Positions 12,012 to 23,339 of a stretch of 64,000 bases of DNA are shown piece by piece. A program made the translations under genes and the position numbers. Positions within the stretch are counted from its first letter, which is position 1, and each line of letters opens with the position of its first letter. This DNA comes from Daldinia sp. FL1419 (lineage: Eukaryota; Ascomycota; Sordariomycetes; Xylariales; Hypoxylaceae): assembly GCA_025201765.1 (NCBI GenBank), contig MU623374.1, forward strand, positions 124,001 through 188,000. The letters are read 5' to 3'. The notes under the pieces were generated by a model, which was given only the letters and a program-made list of their open reading frames with translations, was not told the DNA's origin and made no database searches.

Positions 12012-13262
12012 ATGACAAGTGAAAAGATGCCTCGGCCGCTCTCCGTTGCCAAAGGTGAGCCAACCGCGACGGTAGTTTCTACCCTAAACTCTTCGAATAA
12101 GTCAGATACAGCAAACAAGACAAGCTTGACCCAAAGCGCCAAGCGTATCTCAATGGCAGATACCTCTATCGCAACCGCCAAGGACACCGATTCGATAACG
12201 CAGCCTAGGGTTTCAATGAACGTAGAAGAGTTTCAAGGTGAAGTTCAAACTACGAACGACTTGCCAACAATTGAGACCCTGCGCAAAATAGAGGCATACA
12301 ACGTTCTCGATAGCGATGGAAAGTCGCACAGTTTTAAGAGCCTCTACGCCGGCCACAATTCTGCGCGCCGAGTACTTATAATATTTATTCGGCATTTTTT
12401 CTGTGGTGTATGTCGCTAACGTTTATATTTGCATTGGCATGGACTAAGATGTTCTATGCTGACCGACATGTCACAGAACTGCCAAGAATATTTACGAACG
12501 CTTTCGGCCTGGGTTACTCCCGAGGCCCTTCTGCAGTTACCAGTCAGCACCTTCATCGCCGTGATAGGCTGTGGCTCCCCGCAACTGATCAATTCATACA
12601 TTCAAGAAACTGGCTGCCCTTTTCCGGTCTATGCTGATCCAACCCGTCGACTGTATACCGAACTTGGAATGGTGCGTACTCTAGCATTGGGCTCGCGACC
12701 AGCCTATATGCAGGGGAAATCACTGGCGCATACCGTCGTCACGGGCGTAGTCCAGGGGTTGAAGCAAGTGAAATCAGGTCTGGTGACGAAAATGGGCGAC
12801 CAGAAACAAGTAGGCGGAGAATTTCTCTTTGAACCCGCAAATCTAACTCTGGACACTCCTGTCACGACTCCACGCAGCGAGGAAGACAAGCAACTTCAGT
12901 TTCCCGAAGAAAGCGAGAATAAAGACGAGCATGAATGCCCCAAGATAGAGGAAAAGCGCGTCACATGGTGCCATCGAATGAGGACGACTCGAGACCATGC
13001 TGAGATTCCCGAGCTGATGGAAGTCCTAGGACTAGACGGCACTGGTGCCCCCATCAAAGATAAGAAGAGATGGGACAAGGCATTGAGGACAAGGAAGGGC
13101 ACCGGTTTAAGTATGGCTAGCCAAATGAGTCGATTGAGTGTCGACACGACTCACACCAATAATAACGGCGGTATAAAGGCAAACGAGACTCTCTCTTCTC
13201 ATCAACCCCTATCAAGAGACGGCCCTCAACAAATGGCTCAAGAGGCGCCACCAAGATATTGA
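12012..13262 (+). CDS. AhpC/TSA-family thioredoxin-fold protein (PRXL2-like)
   Basis: Two exons, 12012-12407 and 12477-13262 (69-nt intron), giving 393 aa. The splice joins FIRHFFCG to NCQEYL, creating a CGNC motif (Cys131, Cys134) at the start of a helix, as in the AhpC/TSA peroxiredoxin-like (PRXL2/FAM213) family. It is followed by VSTFIAVIGCGSPQLI and CPFPVYADPTRRLYTELGM, typical of the thioredoxin fold of this group, then LGSRPAYMQGKSLAHTVVTG and KQVGGEFLFEP. The N-terminal about 95 residues and the C-terminal about 130 residues are Ser/Thr/charged and probably disordered. Known for the family: putative thiol antioxidant proteins whose substrate is mostly undetermined. The gene is convergent with the PKS. 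I see nothing that links it to polyketide synthesis except position. Confidence 0.85.
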
Positions 13263-13962
13263 TTATCGAGAGTAAGAAAAAAGCGTTTTCGGTGTGCACA
13301 ATTTAGGACGAATATGATATGTGGTCATCTATATTCTGGAGTCTTGGATAGGTACCAATCTTATTAGATAATTGTCATATATCAGATTTATTGAGGATCT
13401 TAGAAAGTTAATGAGGGCCGCCGAAGAATAATTCTATACCTAAAATAAATAATTATGAAGTTGGTTATGACCAAAGGTATATGTGCTGCTTTCTACATCC
13501 AAGTTACTATAAATTTTTTTTCTGAAAAGCGGCAAAACAAAGTAGTACCATTTGATAGTCTCATATCATAGTATTCGCTATTCAAAAAGGAGTCTCCTAT
13601 ACAATGAACCGAGTCCCTACTCAGATACCTAGGTACCTAGGTACCTAATAGGTCCGTACATGTAAGTACCTACAATACATGTACTGCCTACTTGAATTAA
13701 AGGGGTTACGTGTAACCCGGATTATGTAAGCTACGAGGGACAACCCATCCCAAAACATCGCGTTGGCAATTATGGTAGTTTACAAATTTATTCCTCGCTG
13801 TAACTAAAAGTTTAATTGCCACAGAATGGAACAGGTACCCTCGAATAGGTGATTGAAATGACTCCTTTTTTTTTTTTCCTAACTTGACTAACTTGATCCA
13901 TTTTATTATAACGAACAAATGCGACTTATCCAATAATAGTAGATCTTCAATACACTCATAGG
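13263..13962. other. convergent intergenic, 3' UTRs
   Basis: 700 nt between two convergent genes, AT-rich. It contains tandem CCTAGGTACCTAGGTACC near 13627 and an A/T run near 13867. No gene. Confidence 0.6.
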
Positions 13963-16900
13963 CTATGTTCTAGTCCGCGAAACAATCAAGCTCGCCAAAT
14001 CCGTCACATTTGCGCTCGTCAGCAATTCTAGAATTTCCAGGGTTGCGCCAAGTTCTCTAGTAATCCAATTGCGTACTTCAATGGCAGTTAGCGAATCTAG
14101 ACCATACGATGCCATACTCCGCAGAGCATCCACATCGTCCTGTGCCACGGAGAGCACTTCGGATAGTTTCTGCAGTACCCCTTTCACGGCAATTTGGCGG
14201 GCCTCTTCATCGTTGGCTGCAGTGCGGAATGCGTCCCTGTACGAGGCGACTTGTCCGGGCTCGCTACCCGCAGCTCCTCTCTCTGCAACTGCTGCTGCTT
14301 TGAGATGTGTGAATCGTGGATCGTCTGCGTAGTATGGTAGAGTATCTGTGCTACTTGGGACAAGCCTCAAGCCTGTTAGGCATTGCGTACCGCATTTGCT
14401 AGACGTAGCGATCGCCAGAAGACCTAATACTTCAGCTTCAGAAATGGACTGCCCACCAAAGTTCTTCGTAATATCATCTTCCCGCGCTAAATTTTCGGAA
14501 ATGTAGCCAGCATCGGAGACAGCTGTAAGGTCAAGGGACACTCCCGGCAGACCTTGCGCTACCCTACACGAGGCAAATCCGTCTAGAAATGTGTTGGCAG
14601 CGGCATATGCGGCTTGGCCACGGCTACCTACAATGCCTGCAGCGCTTGATAAGAGGACGAAATAGTCTAAACGTGCGTTAATAGACTCGAGTACATTGTG
14701 GATATTCCAGGTCCCCTTGACTTTGGCACGAATCGCCGACACGTATGAGTCGTGGGTCATGCCTTCGATCAACCCGTCCTATTACAACGATTAGATACCC
14801 TTTTCGTAATGTGGGTTCGACTGAGACTTCGTCGTCGAATAAAACGAGACTTACGTGGAGCATCATGGCAGCATGGATCACACCGCATATCGGCGGAAGT
14901 GTCTCGGTACATTCCTTCACTATTCGGTGGACATCGTCTTCACTAGCAATATCACATGTCTTCACGACAATATTGGCCTTGTCTTGGGTACCTTCGATAA
15001 GTTGTCGCAGTTCACCGGTCTTCCCTCCACTCCTCGATAGCAATACGATGTGTTGAGCGCCGTGTTTGACCATCCATTTAGCTGTACTGCGTCCTAACCC
15101 TCCAGTGCCACCAATAATGATGTGAGTCCCATCGGGGCTCAAAAAGCGCCTTGAAGCGAAATGCATTGCCTGGCGAAAGTGTTAGTAGTTCAACAGCTAA
15201 TAGCTCGACTGGGGAGGATTATGATGAAAATGGCAATTACCATTATCTTCTCGTTATTTTGAGTTGAAATAATAACGGGCTGTAAGGTGCCTTGTTGCAT
15301 CATTCGCAAGCCCCGACCCAACTCAGTGATTCCCAGTACCACCATTTTCTTCAATGGCCTTAATACCCCCCTTGAAAAGCATTCTAAGACGTCTCTGAGG
15401 ATATCCCTCATAAGACGCGGGCGTGTTGCCGCTAGATCTAGCAGATTGATTGACGTGAAACTTATATTCTCAGCAAGCTCGGCTTTGGTATTCCAACTGC
15501 TAATACGAGCGTGGAGTGATCCCTGCACATGAATAATACGTCCGAACCGTGCGGTGGTTGCCCACACCCTACTCAGATTTGGAGTTGCTGCCGAAAAATT
15601 GGTTGAACTGGTGAAGACGACATCCATGCCTATCCCGCCGGAGGCGTCCTGGATTTCACGATCAAAATAAAGGCTGGTCGTGTCGAAAACCTTCTCCAGC
15701 CTAACGCCAAATGATTTTGCGATGAAATCTCTCCTTTCGCTACCGTGGACAGCAATAAACACATCGGCACCAAGGTAATATGCAACTTGTATTGCAGCAA
15801 GCCCCTTAGTATCGTTTACTTGGATGAGAATACGCTCCAATTTTCGGACTCGTGCGACCTGTGATAGTCCGTAAAATGCAGCACCGAAGGCAGATGGAAT
15901 TAACGCTGCGTCTTCAAATCCTATGCCCTGAGGCATCTTAACAACACCGCTTGCCGCCACACAAGCGTGTGTGCCCAACCAGTCTTTGCTCAGGGCGCAG
16001 ACTGGGTCCCCAACGGCTATGTCAATAACATCGCGCCCAACGCGAACGACAACGCCGCTGCATGACCTTTCAGGCCTTGAAGAATCATCTACGTTAGTTT
16101 GTACGATAACATCATCCTGACTTAGCCCGGTGGATTTAATCTCGATCTCCACTTGGTCATCGCCAAAATCCTCGTTAGATAGATCGTCTTCAAAGTGCAG
16201 ATTGTCGAATGAGCCCTCAGTTTGTGCAGCCATTCTTAACCGACGTCCAGGTTGACGGAATTCTTGTAAATATGGTTCGGAGATTCCTAGCTCACGGTGG
16301 ACTCGTAGATTCATATCATCATCGACGACGAAACGCGGTACGACCAAATCTCCGCCTTGCTCAGCAAACTCGACCTCAGCTGTAGGGCTGTCCGCAAGAA
16401 CGCTTCGCCTGAAAGCATCTTCGATTAGTTCGGCTTGGCCCTCGATATCTAAAGTGCTGTCTGGGTCGAGATCCAAGGTGACAGCAATCTTCCCAAGCTC
16501 GGACCGTGCTGTACGGAGTAAACCCAAGGCCATATTCGTGCTTGGGTTCGTAGGTATCTTCGATGAACCGCACGTCACCCACAATATACCGCCGGCTCGT
16601 ATTAAAAGAGATTGAACCTGCTCAAATTCAATTCTATTTACTAAGGCCAGAACAGCACGATCAAGCTCCGAAAGTACCACGAAGAAGCCGCTGAAGTCCT
16701 TAATGCGAAGCAAGCTTGAAATATTTGGGGTGATCCTAGAGTGTAACTTGATAACTTCGGATAACGAGGCCACGAGCGTGTCATCTGATGTACGCTCTGT
16801 TACAATTGTTACGCGGTCCCCATGAGACCGGACGTGTGCGTGGTTCACCCCATTAGCATGACGTTCCTCAGTCTGCTCCCATTGAATTTTATAGCACAGT

Positions 16901-19900
16901 TCTCTAGGCTGAGGCGGTTTGCTTTTCGTAGTAGTCTTGAGCGGAGCAAGTTCCAATCCCAGCATAGACACTGAAGGGAACTCACTATTCGCTGGCGCAA
17001 ATAGCTCAGCCAATGGTGGCTTGGATTCTCCGTTTCTTGTCGACTGGACGATGAATTTAGATCCAGGGGTTCTTTCCCAATCATCACTAATATCAATATG
17101 TACTTGTTTGATGTTAGAGGGTAACTTCGGGCTTGCGATTCCATCAAACCCCAACTCAGCTTGCGATATCTGAAAAAGGGGCTCTAGCGTAGCTGGATGG
17201 ACCAGGTATGAGCTTTCGTACGCCAAGGGCATGATCAATTTTGAGTCCTGGAGTGCGCCTTGAGCACTGACCCCTGACTTATCCATATTAACGCTTACTA
17301 GGTTCCAAAAAGTATGCGGATAACTGATGCCTCCAGAACTCAAATTGAAATAAAAACCCGCCGCAGGTATTGATAGCTGAGTCTTTTCTAGCTGAACATT
17401 GAAGTATGAGTTGGAACAATTAGCCACTTCGATATGGTTCTGCAGGGGTTTTATTTCGACAATCCCATGGCAATGTTCTAGCCATCCTCTTCTTGACTCG
17501 AAACTAGAAATCCGAAATTCGTCCCAGCCGTGTTTAAACAACCCGTGTGGCCTAAAGGCCAGTAAAAGTTCAACCGGCTCATCGTCCGCCAGAAATAGTT
17601 GTTCCGGAATTGATATATCGCGTATATCAAAGCTGCCCGCTTCGAAACCCTTAAGTGCTGCCCGCTGGTTAGCCGCCTCTACAATCATAGAAATGAAGGC
17701 CGACACGGGATACACAGAACGATCCTGTATTCGGTAATCACGTAGCCATGGCAACTCTTCCAGCCTTAAAAAATTGCGCCAAGTTGGCTCCAGATCGCTA
17801 CTCCAATCAGTCAATGTCCCGATCAGATCATGCCGCGCAAACGGTTTAAGTCGATGCTGTCGCGTAATACGACTCTCGCACCAACAGTGCTGGCGCGACC
17901 ACGGGTACGTATAGAGAAATGGGATAATATCAGGTTTCTCGATCTCGGAACGATTGTGGTTAATATTGAAGAAATTGATACCTTCGTAACCACGCACAAA
18001 AAGCTGGCCAGCGAGCTCTAGGGTTGTTTCAGTAGCATCACGGCCTCGTATAAGAGTCGGAATATACAATGGGGTCTTGGAAGCTGGTAGATGCATCGTC
18101 TTCAAAGTCTGCATAATCGGTCCTTTGAGCGCTGCATGCGGGCCTATCTCGATGAGAATATCTGGTTCGCTCTCCTCGCAGAGTACCCGCAGCGCAGTCG
18201 TAAAACGTACTGGGTTGGTCAAGTTCTCTACCCAGTACTGCGGACCAAGCTCGTCCATGTTCACTTGACGGGAGCGAAGAGAAGAGAAGAACATTACATC
18301 TCCATTTGTACTCTTCAGCTCGACGTTTGCGATCATATTGTGATACAGCTCGGCTATCAATTTCATGTGCGGGCTGTGGTAAGCGACGTCAACAAAGAGC
18401 TTACGGTTGAAGATTTGTTTTGCTGTCATAATATCGGAAAGTTCATCGATAGCCTCGGCGTCACCAGATACGGTTGTCGAAGTAGGAGAGTTTTCGCAAG
18501 CTGCTACTGCCTGGAGGGGATGCCGCAGCTGTTTAAAAAGGGGCTTTAGCTCGTCCGCGCCCATACCCACCGCCATCATCGCACCTCTCGTGTTTGGAAA
18601 GTTCTCTTTCAAGGCTATGATAGCTTGGCCACGATAATACGCTGCCGACATTGCCGCTTCAAGAGTTAAAGCCCCAGTCGCGTATGCAGCGCCAATCTCC
18701 CCACTTGAATGCCCTGTGACTACAGAAGGGTTAATTCCCCATGATGCCAGGAGATCAACCAGTCCGATCTGGATGGCGCTGCAAATGGGTTGACTGATAT
18801 GAGCCATGCCTACACGAGAATCATCTTCATCCCGAGTTAGCTCCTCCGCCAACGAGAAATCAGCACCGATAGACAGAAGATGCTTATCTGCTCGTTCAAT
18901 GGCAGACGCGAACACAGCATGAGACTCCAACAACTCTCTACCCATAGCAAACCATTGCGCCCCTTGCCCTGTAAATACAAAAGCGAGTTTTGGTGACCTA
19001 GTAGGCGCACGCTTTGGTACTATTTCGGGGCTGTTAAGCGCTATTGCTAGTTTACTGCACATATCGGCTACCAAAGCTATCCGCCACGGCAATTGTGAAC
19101 GTCGCTGGCATAACGTGTCTGGTAATAGGTTAATATACCTATTCCTTTCAATATGGACCTGGATTCAACTCACATGCCAAGTTACGAGGCATAGTACTTT
19201 GATAAAGCTCGGCGTGCTGTTCCAGGAAAATTCCTAACTGTTCCATACTCTTCCTCGCGGCCGCTTCGTCGTTCGCACTTACTATAAATAAGCGCTTCAT
19301 TTTAATGTGACCTTCAAATTTTTCCGGATCCAAAAACTCGATTTCGTTCTCGGCAGGTAACCCTTTAAGGACTGCGTGCCCGTTCGACCCGCTATAACCA
19401 AAGTTGTTGACGCAGATATACTCCTTGTTCCGGGGAAATGGCTGCTGCCTTTGTGGAAGCTGGATGTAGAGGTCAGTATATCCTATTTCGTATAGTCATA
19501 GCATAGCTTCATGGGGGGGAGCTCCAATGAGGCGCACTGACTTTTAGGTTCCATTCTGATAATGGGATAGCTGGATTTTCTTTTTCAAAATCAGCATTTG
19601 GGACGATGAATCCCTTTTCAAGCATGAGCGCAGCTTTCATAACTGATATAACACCGCTGGCATTCTCAAGATGGCCAATATTAGACTTAACCGAACCGAT
19701 ATTTAATGGATCACTGGCGTCCAGTTTTTGGCCAAGTGCTTTATAAATACCCTTGGCTTCTATAGGATCCCCAACCTTGGTACCTGTTCCGTGAGCCTCG
19801 AAGAAGCCAACGTCCTTAGCATCGATTTTTGCCTGTGAGAGAACATTACGTAGTAGCGATTCCTGCTCTTCTGAGCTGGGTGCTACGATTCCTTCAGAGA

Positions 19901-20899
19901 TTTCACGTAAGTATTCTACTAGCAACTGGGCGGTGGGGATACATACCGACTGTTCGGCCGTTGTGACTGATTCCGGTATGGGAGATGACAGCCCTGACGT
20001 AGTCTCTATCCTCGAGGGCTTTATGCAAAGGCTTCAGGATGAGACAACCTACCCCTTCACCTCTCGCATAACCGGACTTTGCACGATGGTCAAACGCATA
20101 GGTTTTTCCGGAGTCCGCAAATAATCTGCGCCGTTAAAACAACCAGTCGCTTGAAATAGGACTTTCTAGCTTACCTTAGTTTTGCCATAGATACCCATAC
20201 GTCAGGCTGTGTGATCAGATGAGAAGCACCAACTATGGCTTGTTCCGATTCTCCCAGTCGTATACTCTGAACAGCCATATGTAACGCATGCATACTAGAT
20301 GAACAAGCTGTGTCGATGGTAAACGTAGGCCCAGATAGGTTAAAGAAGTATGATATCCGCCCAGCAAGGAACGCCCCTTGGCTACCCGTGGGGTCGAACA
20401 TGGGCGAGTCATCTAGGTCCCTGAGATTTCCCATTCTGTGTTCGTTGTCTGGGCCGCCGATGAAGACACCAACTTTCCGACCCGAGATAGACTCCTTGGG
20501 AATGCCAGCATTCTCGAGAGCTTCGTACGCACATTCAAGGAGGAGGCGCTGCGTGGGGTCTAGTACGTACAACCATTAGCTTCTTGACGTATTTCACTCG
20601 AGCAATAGTGCATGCCTACCCATCGTCTCGGCTTCTCTGCGAGTTATGTCAAAGAAACCGGGATCGAACATCTCGAGGTCCTGGGATAGGAAGTAGCCCC
20701 CTTGTGAGTTTATGGTTCCCTTCTTCTCTGGATTGGGATGACTGTAAGCCTCCTGGTTGAATCTATCTCGGGGTATTTTTGACCACGCGCTACGTCCTTT
20801 GGTCAACAGCTTCCAGAAGTCGCCCGGCGAAGATACATCGCCGGGGAGCCGGCACGACATGCCGACTATGGCAATGGGCATCAACGCCTCTGATTCCAT
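13963..20899 (-). CDS. highly reducing type I polyketide synthase (KS-AT-DH*-ER*-KR-ACP)
   Basis: Eight exons: 20899-20620, 20559-20175, 20125-19947, 19891-19542, 19459-19174, 19118-15241, 15169-14855, 14778-13963; 2162 aa, frame closed. KS about 1-430: Cys179 in DTACSSS, HGTGT, and KSNIGHLE. AT about 535-900: GHSSG with Ser631. DH about 925-1220: the HxxxGxxxxP motif reads YRIQDRSVYP (Tyr955, Asp959), and the DxxxQ region reads HPATLEPLFQ (Glu1139). There is no C-methyltransferase domain. ER about 1440-1790: the nucleotide loop reads LIQVNDTKGLAAIQ instead of the usual GGxGQ type. KR: GGTGGLG, with Ser, Tyr1949 and Asn1953 in SSAAG..AAYAAAN. ACP: GLDSL with Ser2120. No thioesterase or other release domain is present. 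Inferred: KS, AT, KR and ACP active; DH and probably ER impaired, so mainly beta-hydroxy extension. The divergent neighbour at 22249 is a likely release hydrolase. The product is unknown. Confidence 0.95.
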
Positions 20900-21147
20900 A
20901 CTGAGATGCGAGGAAAGAAGTAAAGAGTGGTACCAAGGGGTAGTAGTTGGAAATTCCCAGGAAATATTTAAAAACGACCCGAATCGAAAGAGCCAGTTAT
21001 TATATTCGTGTTAGCAGGCAAACAGTCCCATTTCGATTCCAGGCCAGGCACAATTCGGATATTCTGAAATCACCTCCTAACCATCGGATTGGGTTGAGTT
21101 CGCGTAGCGCAATCTTTTAAAAAGCTTTTTAGGACCAGACGGCCAAA

Positions 21148-21163
21148 CGGACAACGAGGTCCG
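21148..21163. promoter_or_regulatory. CGG-N10-CCG palindrome, candidate Zn2Cys6 site
   Basis: CGGACAACGAGGTCCG is an inverted repeat CGGAC-N6-GTCCG. Another CGG stands 5 nt upstream (21140-21142) in direct orientation. Inverted CGG triplets spaced by 10 nt are a known binding mode of Gal4-type zinc-cluster regulators (Put3 spacing). It lies about 250 nt upstream of the PKS start. No regulator gene is in the window. Confidence 0.4.
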
Positions 21164-21206
21164 TCCTATATCTGATGGCGATTTTCTCATTTGGGACGAT
21201 ACCATA

Positions 21207-21227
21207 TATCGGCCACTAGGTCCGATA
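21207..21227. promoter_or_regulatory. TATCGG-N9-CCGATA palindrome, candidate regulator site
   Basis: A perfect 6-bp inverted repeat around CCACTAGGT, with CGG triplets in the same inverted orientation as the site 60 nt away. Two such palindromes within 80 nt of a biosynthetic promoter are unlikely to be ordinary background, but binding is unproven. Confidence 0.4.
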
Positions 21228-21558
21228 ATCTAAAGCTTCAACTGAGTTGCTTTTGCCTTCGACTTGATAAAGTTATACATTGGACTTGACGAACAACTTA
21301 TCTTATGATGAGCTAAGTTTTGCCGACTATGGACGAGAATATGTTTAAGTGGGTGTCTTCACTACATACTTCGTTCAGGTTGTCTTGGCTCCTTTCGCGG
21401 TAGGTTAGCCGTCGTGTCTCGGGAATGTCCCTATTATGTGACTGAACCCTATGTAATGGAATATGTTGGTTGACCCATCATCATAGGCCAATATTAGAGC
21501 ATACATTATTGCATGTGCTCATAAAGTTCAGTCTCTATCGGTGCAACGCGTCAAGAAT

Positions 21559-21984
21559 TTATCCTGATGGGCGTCGGAAGTCCGTGGGTAGATAGACCAT
21601 CACAACCTCCAGCTCATGAGAAGTCACCAAACCATCACGAGCTAGCCAGTCTTGTTTTAATTCCGACAATTCTTCCTCAGTAATAACTTCCAAAGTTTGG
21701 CGGCTAAACGGAAAAGGATATGTTCGCAAAATTAGCACAGAAAGGAAATGTTCATCACACTCGTCTCCCAAGTAGTGCAATATATCCACCACATAGCTTT
21801 CATCTGGACATCCATCAATCCCCCCTCTATGGGTGTAAGACAACCAGGATGCAACGCACAAATTATTATAGACGGCCTTGAAAGATGCCATCGATGGAGC
21901 ACCCACATGTCTATCACTCACCTTGTGTGAGTTTACGGGTGCTCCCCACGGGCAGCAAGACAGCCTTGGAAGTTGGCCATCCAA
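21559..21984 (-). CDS. small hypothetical ORF in PKS promoter (uncertain)
   Basis: A 141-codon open frame with no domain I recognise. An inner ATG at 21891 would give 110 aa. The C-terminal half is acidic and protein-like (EVITEEELSELKQDWLARDG). A GTGAGT at about 21922-21927 and a CATAG near 21837 could also be splice sites, so it may instead be an exon or a gene relic. It sits between two divergent genes and may simply be promoter DNA. Confidence 0.25.
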   Translation of the reverse strand: MDGQLPRLSCCPWGAPVNSHKVSDRHVGAPSMASFKAVYNNLCVASWLSYTHRGGIDGCPDESYVVDILHYLGDECDEHFLSVLILRTYPFPFSRQTLEVITEEELSELKQDWLARDGLVTSHELEVVMVYLPTDFRRPSG

Positions 21985-22248
21985 CTGCAGTCTTGATCAG
22001 ACTGATGCTCGCCCAAGCTGTAATATATATCATCGACAGGTGTACTCCATCCGGACCTACGAAAGGCGTGGTTCATTTACCCCCATCGATAGAAGAATAG
22101 CTTAGACGCGCGTCTTCGTCTCTTCAAGCTGAACACGTCGCCCAACTACTTGCCTCCTAGGGAAAATTAGTTGGACGAATTCTTCAGACAAAAGCTCAGG
22201 TGAAATAAAGAATAGTTAGATTCGGATCGTCTTATACTCTGCATCACT

Positions 22249-23339
22249 ATGAGGTTCCTCTGCTTGCCCGGCGCCTACGGCAGCGCTAAAGTAAGCCTCA
22301 CTCATCATCTCCTTCCTCACCTATAGTCCACTATCATCTTACCCCATCACTAACACAACCCGCCACACAGAACTTCGGCGTCCAGCTCGGTCCCTTCGCT
22401 AAGCACATGGAGGACCGCGGCCTCGCGACCTTCGCCTTCACGCAGGGCACGCACGAAGTCGAGCCCCCACTCGGCTGGGAAAACTACTTTGGCTCGCGAC
22501 CTCTATACCGCTTCATCGAATCCGCCGCCGGCGCCGGCGACGCGTTCGAAGTCGTGCGGCGGGTGCGCCATATTCCGCGCGGCCTTAGCCCCGAAGCTAC
22601 GCTGCGGTTATTCAAGCCCCCGCGCCCCGTCTCGTTTGACTGGAGAACGTTTCGCGAGGCGCTAGATGGCATTTTCCAAACTATCGAGAAAGATCCCGAG
22701 ATCGATGGGCTCATCGGCTATTCCGAGGGCGCGATGATGGCCGCGTCGATTTGTGCAGAAGAGAATAGGCGGTGGGAGGAGAGGGGTGTGCCTAGGCGTA
22801 TCAAGGTGCGTCCGTTCGGTTTAATTCCTCCTTTTCTTTTCTCGGGCCCTTCTAACGAATTCCCATAGTTCGCCATATTTTTCGCCGGCACGCCCCCTCT
22901 AGTTGCCGAAGGCGACGGCTTCGTCGCGCGCCTAGCCGACGAACACGGCACCTCGATCTCGATCCCCACATTCCACGTCTTCGGATCCAACGACCCCTTG
23001 GTCTACTCCTCCGTCGCGCTGTACAACACGTGCGATCAGGACCAAGCGCAGCTCTACGATCACGGGCTAGGCCACCTCGTCCCTCGCGACGCCGATAACG
23101 TCGAGCAATTGGGCGACGTGCTTGCCGACGTCATTACAAAGATCAATAAGGAAACCGAGAAGGAGAAAGCCCTCGCTGCTGCTGTCGCCGCTGCGGTATC
23201 TGAAGCTGGCTCTGATACCGATCCTTCTGCTGACGAGTACTCCGCCATCGGCCCCTCTTCTGCCGCGAGCGACGAGTCGTCGGATTTGGATTCTCGCTCT
23301 AGTCGTGGTGTTGGATCCGAGGGGATCGCCAAGGTCTGA
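22249..23339 (+). CDS. FSH1-family serine hydrolase (LovG-like), likely PKS partner
   Basis: Three exons: 22249-22290, 22371-22805, 22869-23339; 315 aa. It starts MRFLCLPGAYGSAK-NFGVQLGPF, the usual FSH1 opening. The catalytic triad is visible: Ser132 in GYSEG, Asp201 in FGSNDPLV, His228 in GLGHLVP. FAIFFAGTPP follows the Ser strand as in the family. Known: PF03959 alpha/beta hydrolases include yeast Fsh1 and fungal cluster enzymes such as LovG that release polyketides from reducing PKSs. Here it is divergent from an HR-PKS that lacks a release domain, which supports that role (inference). A Ser/Ala/Asp-rich tail of about 65 residues after the hydrolase fold (from about residue 250) is longer than usual and probably disordered. 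Substrate not predictable. Confidence 0.9.

Larger units (their letters stand above)
20900..22248. promoter_or_regulatory. shared divergent promoter of PKS and hydrolase
   Basis: 1.35 kb between the divergent starts of the PKS (-) and the FSH1-type hydrolase (+). 21140-21230 holds CGG-type palindromes (listed separately). 21559-21984 holds a small uncertain ORF on the minus strand. The head-to-head arrangement suggests co-regulation; this is inference from layout. Confidence 0.5.

Noticed and set aside
12012..13262. AhpC/TSA-like gene as part of the PKS cluster
   Set aside because: It is convergent to the PKS with a 700-nt spacer, belongs to a broadly conserved family, and nothing in the sequence links it to biosynthesis.
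13963..20899. C-methyltransferase domain in the PKS
   Set aside because: Between DH and ER there is only a region of about 200 residues resembling the structural KR half; no SAM-binding motif is visible.
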